Assembly (NCBI GenBank): GCA_013365365.1
Contig: JABVXU010000263.1
Coordinates: 1 to 64,000 of the forward strand
Source of the DNA: Cruorifilaria tuberocauda
Taxonomy: Eukaryota; Nematoda; Chromadorea; Rhabditida; Onchocercidae
Direction: 5' to 3'
DNA length: 64,000 nt
Shown in pieces: positions 62,740-64,000 of the stretch. The notes under the pieces were generated by a model. That model saw only the letters and a program-made list of their open reading frames with translations. It did no database searches and was not told the DNA's origin. The stretch's first letter is position 1, and each line of letters opens with the position of its first letter. Both the position numbers and the translations under genes were made by a program.

Positions 62740-63250
62740 TTTCCAACATCTAGCGTTGCGGTCACGCTGTCTTGAAAGTTTCTCGTCATCGCCATCAGTA
62801 TTGCTGCACTGTGAACCGGAATTAGATTTAAAAAATATATATATGTGCGTATAAATGTGAGGTATGCACAAAACGTAAACTTATTTGCATATTTTACACA
62901 AACATCTGTCACAGTTTCATTTTGTTCTATTTGTTCTCTCTAAGTTTTGCTCATAAATATGCTCATTAACGAAAGTGCCTCTCTATTACTCAATGAACAA
63001 TGAAATCATGTTAGCATTTGCTGTTAGCAGAAACTATCAGGAATTCTCCAGTACCAGCACAATGAATTCATGTCACTTAAATTAAGCAGTAAGTTAAATT
63101 TGGGGATTCTAACCTTCCCATTTTGTACTGGTCCTTCATTGCGGGACGACTGCTGCAGTAATGTCCACAGAGACATCTGTGGAATCTATCGCAGGACAAT
63201 TGCAAGACCGACACAGAATTATATTTAGATTCTGTTTGAAGGCTTGTTAA
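62740..63250 (-). other. Possible pair of minus-strand exons of an unknown gene
   Basis: Upstream candidate: ~63250-63114, reading FHRCLCGHYCSSRPAMKDQY and ending at AAG|GTTAGA. Downstream candidate: 62808-62740, bounded by TTCACAG and GTAATT, reading either SNTDGDDEKLSRQRDRNARC or, in the phase set by the first exon, a frame that closes at a stop. Local GC is higher than background. The phases do not support one clear model. Confidence 0.2.
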
Positions 63251-63676
63251 CAATGACTTTTAAAATAGTGGCGCAACTTGAAAAACTGTCACAGCTGTTG
63301 AAGAAAACGGAACTTTAAAAGAACATGGAAAGTGATATTAATAACGATGAATTGATCAAGAGAAAACAATAGATATCAATTTGATAAGTAAATAAAAAAT
63401 TAATAGGACTTCTGATGTTACGCTAATAGTTTCATCCTCGGAGATAGTCAAACACTAACACAATGCTTACGGGCTGAGCTGAACAACTCATCAATTTCGT
63501 GAAAGACCCTTACCATCATGCATTTGTCGAACAAACTGGATTTCAAATACAAATTTCAAACAATTATTCATAGAAAAATGTGGACATCAGTACACATACC
63601 TACCTATCCCAATATGCATAAAATGAAATGTCGGTGGATACGTATGCTCAACACTTATAAGGGTATTCGCTGATTA

Positions 63677-63850
63677 TGAAAATCCTCTATCCGCGCTGTG
63701 CTGAAAACTTTATCGATGACAGCTCATTGAAGAGGGAAGCGGTAAGAGACCGACCCCTACTTCTCAAAGCTTTGCAACTTGATGTCGCAACACCGTCAGC
63801 AATTCTTCTGAGGTTACTCTATCAAACAGCTACTCCAGATGAAATTTAAC
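63677..63850 (+). other. 57-codon open frame, unknown
   Basis: ATG to TAA, reading MKILYPRCAENFIDDS ... LLLKALQLDVATPSAILL. Codon mix and GC content are unlike the AT-rich background. A GTAAGA donor-like site lies within it. It could be a small gene, a first exon or a decayed coding fragment; no family was recognised. Confidence 0.25.
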
Positions 63851-64000
63851 AGGAAGTTATCAATTCATCTGAATAAGGATGTGGAAGAACAGGAGAATGG
63901 GAAAATTGGGATTGTGAGCTATCCTAATTATTCTGATCGGATAACAACATAACTTTGACGAGCTATGATGTATGGTATGATTCACGATAGTTGAAACTAA

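Larger units (their letters stand above)
57110..64000. other. Gene-poor right end
   Basis: Apart from the weak candidates listed separately, this 6.9-kb stretch shows only AT-rich, low-complexity DNA, including a GGAA repeat near 60588-60600 and several purine-rich tracts. Confidence 0.5.

Overview
The window looks like a nuclear segment from a nematode, probably a filarial-type (clade III) species. It is strongly AT-rich. Genes are split by introns with short T-rich TTTCAG-like acceptors, and four of the five supported genes match known animal families, two of them with typical nematode relatives (an UNC-7/UNC-9 innexin and a FAM20/FAMK-1 kinase). The species call is inference. No tRNA, rRNA, CRISPR array, recognisable transposon or bacterial-style operon was found.

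Layout. (1) 0-10 kb: a metabotropic glutamate receptor-like class C GPCR. Its first two coding exons lie on the minus strand (856 down to 17) and the other sixteen on the plus strand (2438-9957). The joined exons keep one frame (905 codons with stop) only if the first ~2.06 kb is flipped. That block is bounded by a 42-bp inverted repeat whose outer arm begins at base 1. An unrecognised two-exon gene of about 296 aa (7635-8627) sits on the same strand inside the receptor's intron before TM6. (2) 10-18.6 kb: no supported gene. (3) 18.6-22.9 kb: ERGIC1, an ER-Golgi cargo-cycling membrane protein, with a likely 8-nt first coding exon and one GC-AG intron. (4) 22.9-39.2 kb: a gene desert holding a perfect 26-bp palindrome and TTACGTAA elements. 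(5) 39.2-48.2 kb: an UNC-7-type innexin with a long proline-rich N-terminal extension and another apparent GC-AG intron. (6) 48.2-52.3 kb: the space between convergent genes, with AAT and ATT microsatellites in opposite orientation. (7) 52.3-56.0 kb, minus strand: a complete 12-exon FAM20-family secretory-pathway kinase. (8) 56-64 kb: no firm gene, only weak exon candidates.

The genes are functionally independent: neuronal signalling (receptor), electrical coupling (innexin), secretory trafficking (ERGIC1) and secretory protein phosphorylation (FAM20). The exon models were built by hand from splice signals, reading phase and remembered family conservation. Terminal exons, UTRs and trans-splice sites are the least certain parts.
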